DNA of 47,469 bases from Bacillota bacterium (GTDB lineage: Bacteria; Bacillota; Clostridia; Oscillospirales; Oscillospiraceae), in the NCBI GenBank assembly GCA_021200975.1, contig JAJQFT010000006.1, forward strand, positions 1 to 47,469. Reading direction: 5' to 3'. This document shows, in pieces, positions 37,455 to 45,242 of this stretch (positions are counted from its first letter, which is position 1; every line of letters starts with the position of its first letter). The position numbers and the translations under genes were made by a program. The notes beneath the pieces are model-generated. The model had not been told where the DNA came from and ran no database searches. It worked only from the letters and a program-made list of their open reading frames with translations.

Positions 37455-37936
37455 TGTCATGGAATAACAACAACTATGGGCACGGCGGCGGTCACGACCA
37501 GGGGCGCGGAGCCCGCAACGGATATAAGGGCGGCAGAAGTGACGACCAGAACGCGCCCCAGGAGCCCATCGTCGCAAAGGAGCTGCCTGCCGACTATGTA
37601 GACGCGGCGGAAAAGGTGATGCAATCCAATTACCAGCAGATCACTACCAGCAAGCTGCGCAACCTGCTCAGTCTGTTTGTCGACACCTATAACGCGGAAA
37701 CCCTTCTCACCGACGACAGGCTGCAGCCCGCCAGCATAAACGCCCTGACCATGGCGCGAATCCGAATGCTCTACGAGGCAGGGCGCGACCCAAAGGTGAA
37801 AGGCTTTATTAAAGTTGCCGAGCTACTGCCCTACCTGAAGGACATCGGCGATAGCCGGGAAAAAATGATCAACTACTATCACTATCTGGAGGCTCTGGTG
37901 GCCTACCACAGATACTATGGCGGAAGGGAGAACTGA
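37454..37936 (+). CDS. csm2: Csm2, small subunit of the type III-A complex
   Basis: 160 residues. An N-terminal Gly/Asn-rich, disordered leader (MSWNNNNYGHGGGHDQGRG) precedes the helical Csm2 core (about residues 45-160). This has SNYQQITTSKLRNLLSLF, the most conserved family segment, then ARIRMLYEAGRDPKVKGFI, and ends in HYLEALVAYHRYYGG. Csm2 subunits line the crRNA-target duplex along the Csm3 backbone. The ATG overlaps the corrected cas10 stop, and csm3 begins 4 bp after its stop. The frame is intact. Confidence 0.93.
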   Translation: MSWNNNNYGHGGGHDQGRGARNGYKGGRSDDQNAPQEPIVAKELPADYVDAAEKVMQSNYQQITTSKLRNLLSLFVDTYNAETLLTDDRLQPASINALTMARIRMLYEAGRDPKVKGFIKVAELLPYLKDIGDSREKMINYYHYLEALVAYHRYYGGREN

Positions 37937-37940
37937 CACA

Positions 37941-38626
37941 ATGACTTACGGTAAATTGATGATCTGCTGTGAGCTGGAGGTTCGCACCGGCATGCACATT
38001 GGCGGCAACAGCGGCTTTTCCGCCATTGGTGCAGTGGACAGCCCGGTGATCCGCGACCCCCGCACCGGCGACCCCATTGTGCCGGGCAGCAGCCTGAAGG
38101 GGAAGCTGCGCACCCTGCTGGCGCGCAGCTACAGCTTCGCCAACGGAAGGATAGAGCAGCTGCCGGAGATCGAGCAGGATGACGCGCGCATCAAGCGTCT
38201 GTTCGGCGCTGCCCAGCCGAAGGTAATCCCCTCACGGCTCCAGTTTGCGGATGCCTTTGTCACCAACAAGGCGGAGCTGCAAAACGTGGGCTTGACAGAG
38301 GTCAAGACAGAAAACGGCATCAACCGCAGAAACTCTGTGGCCAATCCCCGCCAGGTGGAACGGGTGGTGGCCGGAACCAAGTTCGCCGTCCGCATCGTGT
38401 ACAACATCGTAGACAGCGCACAGATTGCGGAGGATATGGATACCCTGGCCGCCGGGTTCAAGCTGCTGCAAATGGACTACCTGGGGGCCACGGCTCCCGG
38501 GGCAGTGGCAGGGTCAGCCTGCATGGGTTCCAGGTGAAATCCTTTGAAGAGGAATTTGATGACGCCGCAAACCAAGCGGAGGAGCAGTTCAAAGGGGTAG
38601 AGGATTATGAATTACTGCCTGTATAA
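37941..38626 (+). pseudogene. csm3: csm3 backbone subunit with C-terminal frameshift
   Basis: RAMP protein that forms the Csm backbone and cleaves target RNA. Asp33, in AIGAVDSPVI, is at the same position as the catalytic Asp33 of Streptococcus thermophilus Csm3, and the RAMP loop PIVPGSSLKGKLR is present. The frame is open to ...LLQMDYLG (near 38487). One base is then missing in a G5 run (38483-38487), so the apparent product ends at TGA 38535-38537 after ~15 aberrant residues. Correcting it gives GHGSRGSGRVSLHGFQVKSF and an end at TAA 38624-38626, including the Gly-rich loop expected of Csm3. The restored 3' end would overlap csm4 by 20 bp. Confidence 0.9.
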
Positions 38627-39581
38627 GCTGCAATTCGACTCCCCTGTCCACTTTGGCCCCTCCGACACAGCCCTTTCCCTCTACTCTTCGGAGGAACACT
38701 TCTGCGCGGACACGCTGTTTTCCGCCCTGTGTCACAGCGCCCTTTCCCTGGGCGGCTCGGCTCAGGTGGAGGCGTTGTGCCGGTGGGCACGGGAGGGTAC
38801 GCTGCTGCTCAGCGACGGCCTGCTGTGGCAACGGGAGCAGCTTTATCTCCCAAAGCCCTGTTGGAACGGCAAATTCTCTGAGGAGCTTCCCACCCGGCAG
38901 CGCAAGGCGCTGAAAGCGCTGAACTGGGTGCCTGTGTCGCAGTTTGCGGCGTTTACCGCATCTCTCCATGGCGGCGATGCCTACAACGCCTCACAGCAAT
39001 CGGAGATCGGGCGGCACACCGAAGTGGAGCGAGCCAGGGTCAGCCGCCAGCAGGAGGACACAGAGCCTTACTATGTGGGCGCGTTTGCGTTCAGCGAGGA
39101 CACCGGCCTGTACGTCCTGGCGGGATGCGGGACGGAGGAGCAGCAGTCCACGGTGGCAAAGCTGCTGGATGGGCTGGGCTGGACCGGCATCGGCGGCAAG
39201 GTCAGCTCCGGTTACGGAAAGTTCCATGTTGCCCAGACCATTCCGTTGTCCGGAGCCTGCACTGGGGACGCCCGCCGGCTGTATGACCAGCTGAACGATG
39301 GGGTCGCGCCGCATCAGCTGCTACTGACGACCAGCCTGCCCCGGGAGGATGAGTTGGATGCCGTGATGGAACACGCCTGTTGTCAGGTGGTGCGTCGAGG
39401 CGGCTTCGTTCAACCAGGTGTCGCTTCCAGCACAGCTCAAAAGAAGCAGACGCAATATTTTCTGGCCGCAGGCGCGGTGCTGGAGCAGCGCTTTTCCGGC
39501 GACCTGTTCAATGTGGGCGGCAGCGGAGCCACGCCGGTTTTCCGCTACGCGAAGCCCATGTTTCTGGGGGTGGAGATATGA
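38607..39581 (+). CDS. csm4: Csm4, crRNA 5'-handle binding subunit
   Basis: 324 residues. The RAMP (Cas5-like) protein opens NYCLYKLQFDSPVHFGPSD, followed by SLYSSEEHFCADTLFSALCHSA, the typical Csm4 beginning. The central Gly-rich loop is GLGWTGIGGKVSSGYGKF at about residues 190-207. Csm4 binds the 8-nt 5' handle of the crRNA and contacts Cas10. The frame is intact. The ATG lies within the corrected csm3 end, and its stop overlaps the csm5 start by 4 bp (ATGA). Confidence 0.93.
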   Translation: MNYCLYKLQFDSPVHFGPSDTALSLYSSEEHFCADTLFSALCHSALSLGGSAQVEALCRWAREGTLLLSDGLLWQREQLYLPKPCWNGKFSEELPTRQRKALKALNWVPVSQFAAFTASLHGGDAYNASQQSEIGRHTEVERARVSRQQEDTEPYYVGAFAFSEDTGLYVLAGCGTEEQQSTVAKLLDGLGWTGIGGKVSSGYGKFHVAQTIPLSGACTGDARRLYDQLNDGVAPHQLLLTTSLPREDELDAVMEHACCQVVRRGGFVQPGVASSTAQKKQTQYFLAAGAVLEQRFSGDLFNVGGSGATPVFRYAKPMFLGVEI

Positions 39582-40684
39582 AGGAACAGAACCATTTGCG
39601 GGTGTACGACCTGACTCTCACTGTCCAGTCCCCCCTCTTTGTAGGCACAGGGCGGAGCCTGGCCAAAAACGAATATCTCTACGACCCCAACCGGGGGAAG
39701 GTCTCCTTTGTGGATGAGCAGGCATTCCTCTCCCTGCTGGCAAACCGGGGGCTGGTGAACAAATACGAGGAATATATCCTGTCGGGAGATACGTCGCTTT
39801 TTCGCTTTTTACGCAATACCTGTGGTTTGAGCCCTAGGGACATCGACCAAATTGCGCCCCGTACCATCCAGGCTGGAAATGCCATGGGCGAAAACGGGAA
39901 TAAGGCGCAGATCTATTCCTTCCAGCGCAGCAGCGCGGGTCGCGCCTATATCCCCGGCAGCAGTCTGAAGGGTGCGCTGCGCACAGTCTGGCTGGCTGCC
40001 CGGATGCTGGAGGAGGAGAATCATTCTGACCGGCGGTTTCATCAGCCGGATCCCAACAGGGCCAACAAGAGACGTCCCACTAACCCGATTCCGGAAGAGA
40101 ACTATGTCAGCCTGCTAAACTGCAACGAAGAGCGGAGAAGCGACGCGGTAAACAGCATTTTCCGTGGCATCTCCGTCTCCGACAGCGAGCCGATCTCCGA
40201 CCGGGCGTTTATCCTATGCCGAAAGTGGGACATTCATCCCAGCGGCGGCGCTCACAGCATTAACCTGATTCGGGAGTGCGTTCGGCCCGGCACGACCATC
40301 CGTTTCCATGTGACGCTGGATCAGTTCCTGCTGAACCAGCGCATAACCGCAAAGAGCCTGATGGCGGACATTGCCATTTTCGCACAGTTTTACCGGGAGC
40401 ATTACCTCTCCCATTTCACTCTGCCCGAACATGCCGTTGACCCTCTCAATGACCGCTGTCTGTTCTTGGGTGGCGGTCCCGGCCTGTTCTCCAAGTCGCT
40501 GGCCTACCCCTACTGGGGAGATGACGATGCGCTGAGGGATGTCAGCGCATTCCTGAACGCCTTTTTCCCGCAGCACAAACACGACAATGACCTTGATCGG
40601 GGCATTTCTCCCCGGACGCTGAAATATACCGAGTACAACGGCCTGCTGTATCCTTTCGGCATTTGCGAGGTATCCTTCCAATGA
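39578..40684 (+). CDS. csm5: Csm5, crRNA 3'-end subunit
   Basis: 368 residues. RAMP protein with HLRVYDLTLTVQSPLFVGTG at the start and the RAMP/Csm5 motif YIPGSSLKGALRTVW at about residues 120-135. Csm5 caps the distal end of the Csm filament and assists crRNA maturation. The ATG overlaps the csm4 stop and its own stop overlaps the cas6 start, so csm4-csm5-cas6 are tightly coupled. The frame is intact. I rejected a longer upstream start overlapping most of the csm4 3' end. Confidence 0.93.
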   Translation: MKEQNHLRVYDLTLTVQSPLFVGTGRSLAKNEYLYDPNRGKVSFVDEQAFLSLLANRGLVNKYEEYILSGDTSLFRFLRNTCGLSPRDIDQIAPRTIQAGNAMGENGNKAQIYSFQRSSAGRAYIPGSSLKGALRTVWLAARMLEEENHSDRRFHQPDPNRANKRRPTNPIPEENYVSLLNCNEERRSDAVNSIFRGISVSDSEPISDRAFILCRKWDIHPSGGAHSINLIRECVRPGTTIRFHVTLDQFLLNQRITAKSLMADIAIFAQFYREHYLSHFTLPEHAVDPLNDRCLFLGGGPGLFSKSLAYPYWGDDDALRDVSAFLNAFFPQHKHDNDLDRGISPRTLKYTEYNGLLYPFGICEVSFQ

Positions 40685-41442
40685 AGCAGTATCGCTTTTT
40701 ACTCTCCAACCGCGACCAGCCAGAGGCACGGATACCGGCAAGTCAGGCCTACGCCCTCTATGCGTGGCTGCTGTCCCAACTGCCGGAGGAGGTGGGAGAT
40801 GTTCTCCACCAGCAGGGGGAGACGCCGCTAGCGCAACACTTGCATTATGACTTCAAGAAAAAGGAAACCATTTGGATCCTGACATTTCTGGCAGACTGGC
40901 TAACAGAGGCCGCAGAGCCTGCCTTGTCAGGGATTTCCTGCGTTCCGCTACATAGCGGGCCGCTGTATGCCCAGCTGCTCTCTTGCCATGAGGTACCGTC
41001 TGCCCCGGAACTGATCGAGCAGACGCGACAGATCAGCTTGGAACGCTATACTACATGGAACTTGCTGTCTCCGGTATCCTTCCGCCAGAATAATCGCTAT
41101 GTCATTTTCCCTCAGGAGCGACTGATTTTACAAAGTTTGATTGCCAAATGGAACTTGAGCTTCCCTAAGTACTCTCTGGAGGATGCCGACGCATTCCATG
41201 CATTGGAGGCCGGGATCCGTATTGTGGACTATCGTCTACACACCTGCCGTTATTCTCTGAAGAATACCAAAATCCCTGGTTTTTCTGGCTCCATGACCAT
41301 GGAATCCCGTCTCCCTGCCCCCTTAGAGGAGATTTGGAAGCTGCTGACCCTCTTTGCCCCGTACTGTGGGCTGGGTATCAAAACCACATTGGGAATGGGT
41401 GGCGTACTGCCGCTTTTCAACGATAGCTCACCAGCATTCTAA
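40681..41442 (+). CDS. cas6: Cas6 crRNA endoribonuclease
   Basis: 253 residues with two ferredoxin-like RAMP halves. The C-terminal Gly-rich loop GLGIKTTLGMGGV (about residues 231-243) is the Cas6 hallmark. It would cut the array transcript within each repeat, leaving the ACGGAAAC-type handle. The start is fixed by the ATGA overlap with csm5. A candidate catalytic His is not certain; His residues lie at about 52 and 55 (HLHY) and further on. The frame is intact. It is the last gene of the locus; no cas1 or cas2 follows. Confidence 0.9.
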   Translation: MKQYRFLLSNRDQPEARIPASQAYALYAWLLSQLPEEVGDVLHQQGETPLAQHLHYDFKKKETIWILTFLADWLTEAAEPALSGISCVPLHSGPLYAQLLSCHEVPSAPELIEQTRQISLERYTTWNLLSPVSFRQNNRYVIFPQERLILQSLIAKWNLSFPKYSLEDADAFHALEAGIRIVDYRLHTCRYSLKNTKIPGFSGSMTMESRLPAPLEEIWKLLTLFAPYCGLGIKTTLGMGGVLPLFNDSSPAF

Positions 41443-41510
41443 TAAAACTTATGAAATCTTGCCTAGAATGTCAATAGTTGGGGCAGCGGGAAATAAGAAA
41501 AGATTCCTGT

Positions 41511-41536
41511 CGTGCCGGGGCGAAGGCTCCGGCACG
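41511..41536. terminator. Hairpin between convergent cas6 and peptidase remnant
   Basis: CGTGCCGG (41511-41518) with CCGGCACG (41529-41536), a 10-nt loop, then ATTATTTATAT on the plus strand. It is likely the end of the csm operon transcript. Confidence 0.6.
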
Positions 41537-41537
41537 A

Positions 41538-41837
41538 TTATTTATATATAATTTTCATATACTCATGTATTACAAAATAATCGGCGCTATCGCTTCCTAT
41601 GCTCTTTCCTTCCGTGGCTGACCAGCCGCCCCACACATACGGAGTACCAGACGCGGCGATTGCCACGGCTTCGTCAATGAACCGCTGGGCGTAGTCGTTC
41701 ACATAATCGGACTCCGCCTGCACTTGCTCAAAGACCATGCCTGTAGAAGCAAAACAGCTAATGGCCATGACGAGTGCCATAAACAACGCAACCTGTCGCT
41801 TAAACCAGCCATTAGCTTTCCATGTGCTTGTGTGCAT
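41538..41837 (-). pseudogene. Truncated NlpC/P60-type secreted peptidase remnant
   Basis: A 99-residue frame with a signal peptide (KRQVALFMALVMAISCFAS, then VQA). A domain start typical of NlpC/P60 (C40) cell-wall peptidases follows: FIDEAVAIAASGTPYVWGGW. At the point where the family has DCSG with the catalytic Cys, this frame reads SDSADYF and ends ~15 residues later. The catalytic Cys, His and the remaining ~80 residues are absent, and no other frame restores them. The ATG at 41837 follows AAAGGGGA. It is either a broken gene or a short secreted protein of other use. Confidence 0.6.
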
Positions 41838-41910
41838 ATTTTGATGTCCCCTTTCAATGCTTGTCGCATCACAATTTTTCCTGAATAGTATAGAAGAGCC
41901 GCTCAAATGA

Positions 41911-41942
41911 AAAGAAGGCGACCGATTGGAATCGATCGCCTT
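41911..41942 (-). terminator. Terminator of the CAP-domain lipoprotein gene
   Basis: On the minus strand AAGGCGATCGATT pairs with AATCGGTCGCCTT through one G-U, tight loop, followed by CTTTTCATTT. It is 22 bp after the stop. Confidence 0.7.
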
Positions 41943-41964
41943 GTGCGTTTAGATTTGACTTGCC

Positions 41965-42966
41965 TTAGTCTCCGATGAGCACCATCGCACAATACGTTGT
42001 GCCATCATCAGTAACGTAAATACTGACTGCAATACCATACACATCTTCCAACAGCATGGACGAGCGATGTGACGCCGACGAATAAAAGGCATTGAAAAAA
42101 TCGTCGGCCGAAGCGGCCCCGCAGGAAACATTTTCCGCATGCGTATAATCGCCATTAATAGTGTGCCCGCACGTACTACCGTCAGGTCGTCTGTGTCCAA
42201 AGACTACACTCAGCTCCTGCGAACGAATATCCGCCCACGCATCCCACTCGCTGCTTGTCCACAACTGCGACAGCCCATTTTCGGCCCGCAGCTGATTGAC
42301 ATATGCCACAAGCTCCGCTTCCGCTGCCTGAATTTCGGCATTTGTCAGATTTTCCTTTGCTACTACGTGTGCCAGATACTCTCGATATCCACAAGTTGAG
42401 CACTTATACTCATCGATGGCATAATCATACAGCTGGAACTCCGTCTGAATCTCTCTATTCGCCAGCACCATGTCGTGTTCCGTGCAGATATCTTCATCGG
42501 TGTCTTCGGGGATCTGCGGGTCGCTCGAATAATATCCGTTGTCTCCCTCTGTCTCTCCTGTCGAGCCCTGATTGGAAGTAGTCGGAGTCGTGGACTGATT
42601 GCTGCTCCCTTGGTTAGAGCTCGTGGTTTCCTGCGGCTCGGTCGCGGTCGTTGACTCTGTTGCGGCTGGCGTCGTTACCTGTGTAGTCGCGGTCGTAGCT
42701 TCCGTCGCTGCCTCTGTTACGGCCGCTGTTTCTTCTGTTGCCTCTGTCGGTTCCGCCGCACCCGTTTCGCCAGGCTGCGATTCCGGTTCCTCTGTCGGCG
42801 CAGAAGCCTCAGTCGCAGGCGCCGCGCTCGTTTCCCCTGCTTCCTCCGTCTCGCCTGCTCCGCTTTCCGTGCTGCTGGCGGCCAGCATTTCGCCGCCCGA
42901 CGCCGCACACGCCGCAAGCGAAAGCGCAAGAACCAATGCCAGCAGCGGAATAATCCATCTTTTCAT
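41965..42966 (-). CDS. CAP-domain (SCP/PR1-like) lipoprotein with low-complexity linker
   Basis: 333 residues. Lipoprotein signal peptide with lipobox SLAAC (Cys20), so Lgt-modified and surface-anchored. Residues ~25-150 are a Thr/Glu/Ala/Ser-rich low-complexity linker with repeated TEAT/TTAT units that probably spans the cell wall. Residues ~155-190 form a small Cys-containing region (CTEHDM, CSTCGY). Residues ~200-333 are a CAP/SCP domain: AYVNQLRAENGLSQLWTSSEWDAWADIRSQEL, a FGHRRPDG cavity His, YTHAENV, and HRSSMLL near the end. The His-Glu cavity residues are kept. Bacterial CAP proteins have unclear activity. A good promoter and terminator make it monocistronic. Confidence 0.87.
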   Translation of the reverse strand: MKRWIIPLLALVLALSLAACAASGGEMLAASSTESGAGETEEAGETSAAPATEASAPTEEPESQPGETGAAEPTEATEETAAVTEAATEATTATTQVTTPAATESTTATEPQETTSSNQGSSNQSTTPTTSNQGSTGETEGDNGYYSSDPQIPEDTDEDICTEHDMVLANREIQTEFQLYDYAIDEYKCSTCGYREYLAHVVAKENLTNAEIQAAEAELVAYVNQLRAENGLSQLWTSSEWDAWADIRSQELSVVFGHRRPDGSTCGHTINGDYTHAENVSCGAASADDFFNAFYSSASHRSSMLLEDVYGIAVSIYVTDDGTTYCAMVLIGD

Positions 42967-43012
42967 TTCTATATTCCTCCCAATGACACGCTTTTTCTAT
43001 GAATCCACGCAT

Positions 43013-43041
43013 ATTCTAGCATATTTTTACACGGATTGCAA
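43013..43041 (-). promoter_or_regulatory. Promoter of the CAP-domain lipoprotein gene
   Basis: On the minus strand TTGCAA (43041-43036), a 17-bp spacer and TAGAAT (43018-43013), ~47 bp before the ATG; GGGAGGA is the ribosome-binding site. Confidence 0.8.
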
Positions 43042-43308
43042 CTTGAAAAACAAATATTTTGGGAGCTAATTTAATACGAAGACTCACATCGACCAATAGG
43101 CTTAAAAAGCATATTTTTTGCAACGGTCAAATAAATCCGGATTAAAACCGGCTGGATTTCCATTTCGATTGTAATCCACCAATCCATTGGAACATCTTGG
43201 TATCACCGCCATGGTCGGGTATGTTTCGGAGTTGTTCTGTTTCTTGGGGGTCATTTAATGATAACACATCGTTGCGGCCTTCTCAGTTTTTTGAGGATCC
43301 ATATCCTT
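43042..43308. other. Intergenic stretch with degenerate hairpin repeat
   Basis: 267 bp with no supported gene. AAAACCGGCTGGATTTCCATT near 43144-43164 is ~86% identical to the left arm and loop of the terminator at 14035, followed by a weak AATCCACC partner arm. The minus strand also has a ~40-codon start-less frame (…DPQETEQLRNIPDHGGDTK…) that looks protein-like but is unassigned. Confidence 0.4.
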
Positions 43309-44240
43309 TTAGCGCACGCAATCACCGAGAGGTTCGTTTTGGGCGTTTTCAAGATATTCCCGCAGAGCGGGGTACGCGGCCTGTGCGTCGCGGCAGCCCT
43401 GCCAGTACCAGCGGCCGAGCTTCTCCATGTCCCGCTCGAGCTTCGCTGCCGACCATGTCACGCTGGGCGCAATCACAAAAACGCGCCCGGCATCCTCCAG
43501 TGTCTGCAGCTCGTCGCACTCGGCATTGTAACGGCGGTGCGACCACGAGAGCTTTTCGGCGAAGGCGGGATAGTTCCGGTAGATTTGCAGCGACAGCGTC
43601 TCCTGCTTCTCCGGGTCGGGGTAACGGAAGTCCCGGTGGCGGGTGCGGATGACGAGGATTTTCTCATATCCCTCCTCCATCGCCCAGCGGTAGGGAATGT
43701 GGACGCAGCAGCCGCCATCCAAGCAGGGCTTACCCTCCACATACACGATTTTTGACACAAAAGGCATGGAGGCCGAGGCCTGCACGCCCAGAAGAACGTC
43801 GGAGCAGTTCGACCTCTCCCAGAATTCCGGCTCGCCGGTTTCCAGATTCGTCGCCACGGCGACAAAACGGCGGGTAGGGTCGGCAAAGCGCGCCTCGTCC
43901 AGCGCTTCAGGCAGGTGGCGCAGGCAGAAATCGAAGTTGATGATACCGCCATACTCCGGAAATGCCGAAAGCTGACATAGCGCGGGTCGTTCCGCAGCTC
44001 CAGATTGACGCGCGCCGAGCGACCGATTTGCCCGGAAATATAGTTGATGGCGCTCAGCGCGCCGGCGGAAACGCCGACGGCACAGGCCATATTGATATCC
44101 TTCTGCATCAGCACATCCATCACGCCCTGCGCGTAAACGCCGCGGAATGCGCCGCCCTCAACGGCGAGACAGCCCGGCGTAACGCGCGTGCCGGCGCGCC
44201 CGGCAGGGAGCCGATTCATACCGGAATATACCTTACTCAT
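43309..44240 (-). pseudogene. Patatin-like phospholipase, frameshifted
   Basis: N-terminal frame from 44240: CLAVEGGAFRGVYAQGVMDVL gives the oxyanion GGxRG-like motif, and VGVSAGALSA contains the nucleophile Ser in GxSxG. The frame is correct to ...DPRYVSFRHF near 43965. One base is missing in the GG at about 43956-43957; the correct continuation REYGGIINFDFCLRHLPEALDE is in the next frame. That frame carries the catalytic Asp in CLDGG and ends at TAA 43311-43309. So the Ser-Asp dyad is split between frames and the gene as sequenced is not functional. Family members are acyl hydrolases of the RssA/YjjU type. The start overlaps the upstream transporter stop (ATGA). Confidence 0.85.
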
Positions 44241-45139
44241 ACACTTACCTTCTTACGCACTCGATTTGGAAGCTGCGAGACAATCACGGCTGCAAACACC
44301 AGCGCGCAGCCGATTTTTTCGCTGCCGCTTAGATTTTCGTGGAGAATCAGCCAGCCGAAAAGTGCCGCGAATACCGATTCGAGGCTCATCAGCATCGCAG
44401 CCGGAGCGGGCGCGACCCGCCTCTGCCCGACAATTTGGAAATAGTACGCGATACCCATCGAGAGAATGCCCGCATAGGCGATCGCAGGAAATGCCATCGC
44501 GGCGCTGCGCGCGCTCGGCTGCTCAAAGGCGAGCATACATCCGGTAGAAAGCACCGCTACCACCAGCGCCTGCACGCAGTTGAGCCGCACCGCGTCCACC
44601 TGCGGCGCAAAGCGGTCGATCAGCGTAATTTGCACCGCGAACGCTGCGGCGCACAATAGGAGCAGAAAATCCCCCGGTTCGATGTGCTCCACCTGCGCGC
44701 AGCTGAGCATATACAGCCCCGCCACCGCGACAAGAATCGCCGCCACCGCATTCCAGCGGATGCGCCTGCCAAGGAAAATGCCAAAAAATGGCACAAAAAC
44801 AATATACATCGCCGTGAGGAAGCCCGCCTTACCGGCATCCGTCGTTACCAGCCCGACCTGCTGCAGCGAGGAGGCGACAAAGAGCGCGCTGCCGCAGGCA
44901 ATTCCGGCAAGCCAGAGCCGCCGGTCCGCCCACCTGCGCCAGAAGTGCTTCCAATCCCGGATTTCCATCACCGCCGCGAGCAGCAGGAGCGTGAGAACCG
45001 CAAGCGTGCAGCGGCAGGCCTGAAAGGTAAAGGGGCCGACATAGTCCATGCCAAGCGACTGCGCGATGAACGCGCTACCCCATATAACCGTCCCGGCGAG
45101 CAGCGCCGCGGAGCCTTTCACACTTTCTTTCAAAATCAT
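44237..45139 (-). CDS. EamA-type drug/metabolite transporter (DMT)
   Basis: 300 residues with about ten hydrophobic helices arranged as two EamA repeats. Repeat 1 begins AALLAGTVIWGSAFIAQSLGM and contains TTDAGKAGFLTAMYIVFVP, a typical end of the first repeat. Repeat 2 begins GDFLLLLCAAAFAVQITLIDRFA and closes with PAPAAMLMSLESVFAALFGW. The C-terminus is basic (PNRVRKKVSV). DMT members export amino acids or metabolites; the substrate is not predictable. The ATG at 45139 is slightly better placed after AGGG than the GTG at 45142. It is cotranscribed with the patatin gene downstream and divergent from pepF. Confidence 0.9.
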   Translation of the reverse strand: MILKESVKGSAALLAGTVIWGSAFIAQSLGMDYVGPFTFQACRCTLAVLTLLLLAAVMEIRDWKHFWRRWADRRLWLAGIACGSALFVASSLQQVGLVTTDAGKAGFLTAMYIVFVPFFGIFLGRRIRWNAVAAILVAVAGLYMLSCAQVEHIEPGDFLLLLCAAAFAVQITLIDRFAPQVDAVRLNCVQALVVAVLSTGCMLAFEQPSARSAAMAFPAIAYAGILSMGIAYYFQIVGQRRVAPAPAAMLMSLESVFAALFGWLILHENLSGSEKIGCALVFAAVIVSQLPNRVRKKVSV

Positions 45140-45181
45140 CACCAGCCCTTATTGTAGCACAGAAAATCGTGGATTTCAAGG

Positions 45182-45210
45182 TTGGCATTTTCCCGGAAGT
45201 GTGATATAAT
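45182..45210 (+). promoter_or_regulatory. Promoter of pepF
   Basis: TTGGCA (45182-45187), a 17-bp spacer and TATAAT (45205-45210); transcript start is ~25 bp before the GTG start codon. Confidence 0.85.
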
Positions 45211-45242
45211 GAAAGAAAAGGATACCAAAGGGAGGAAAAATC

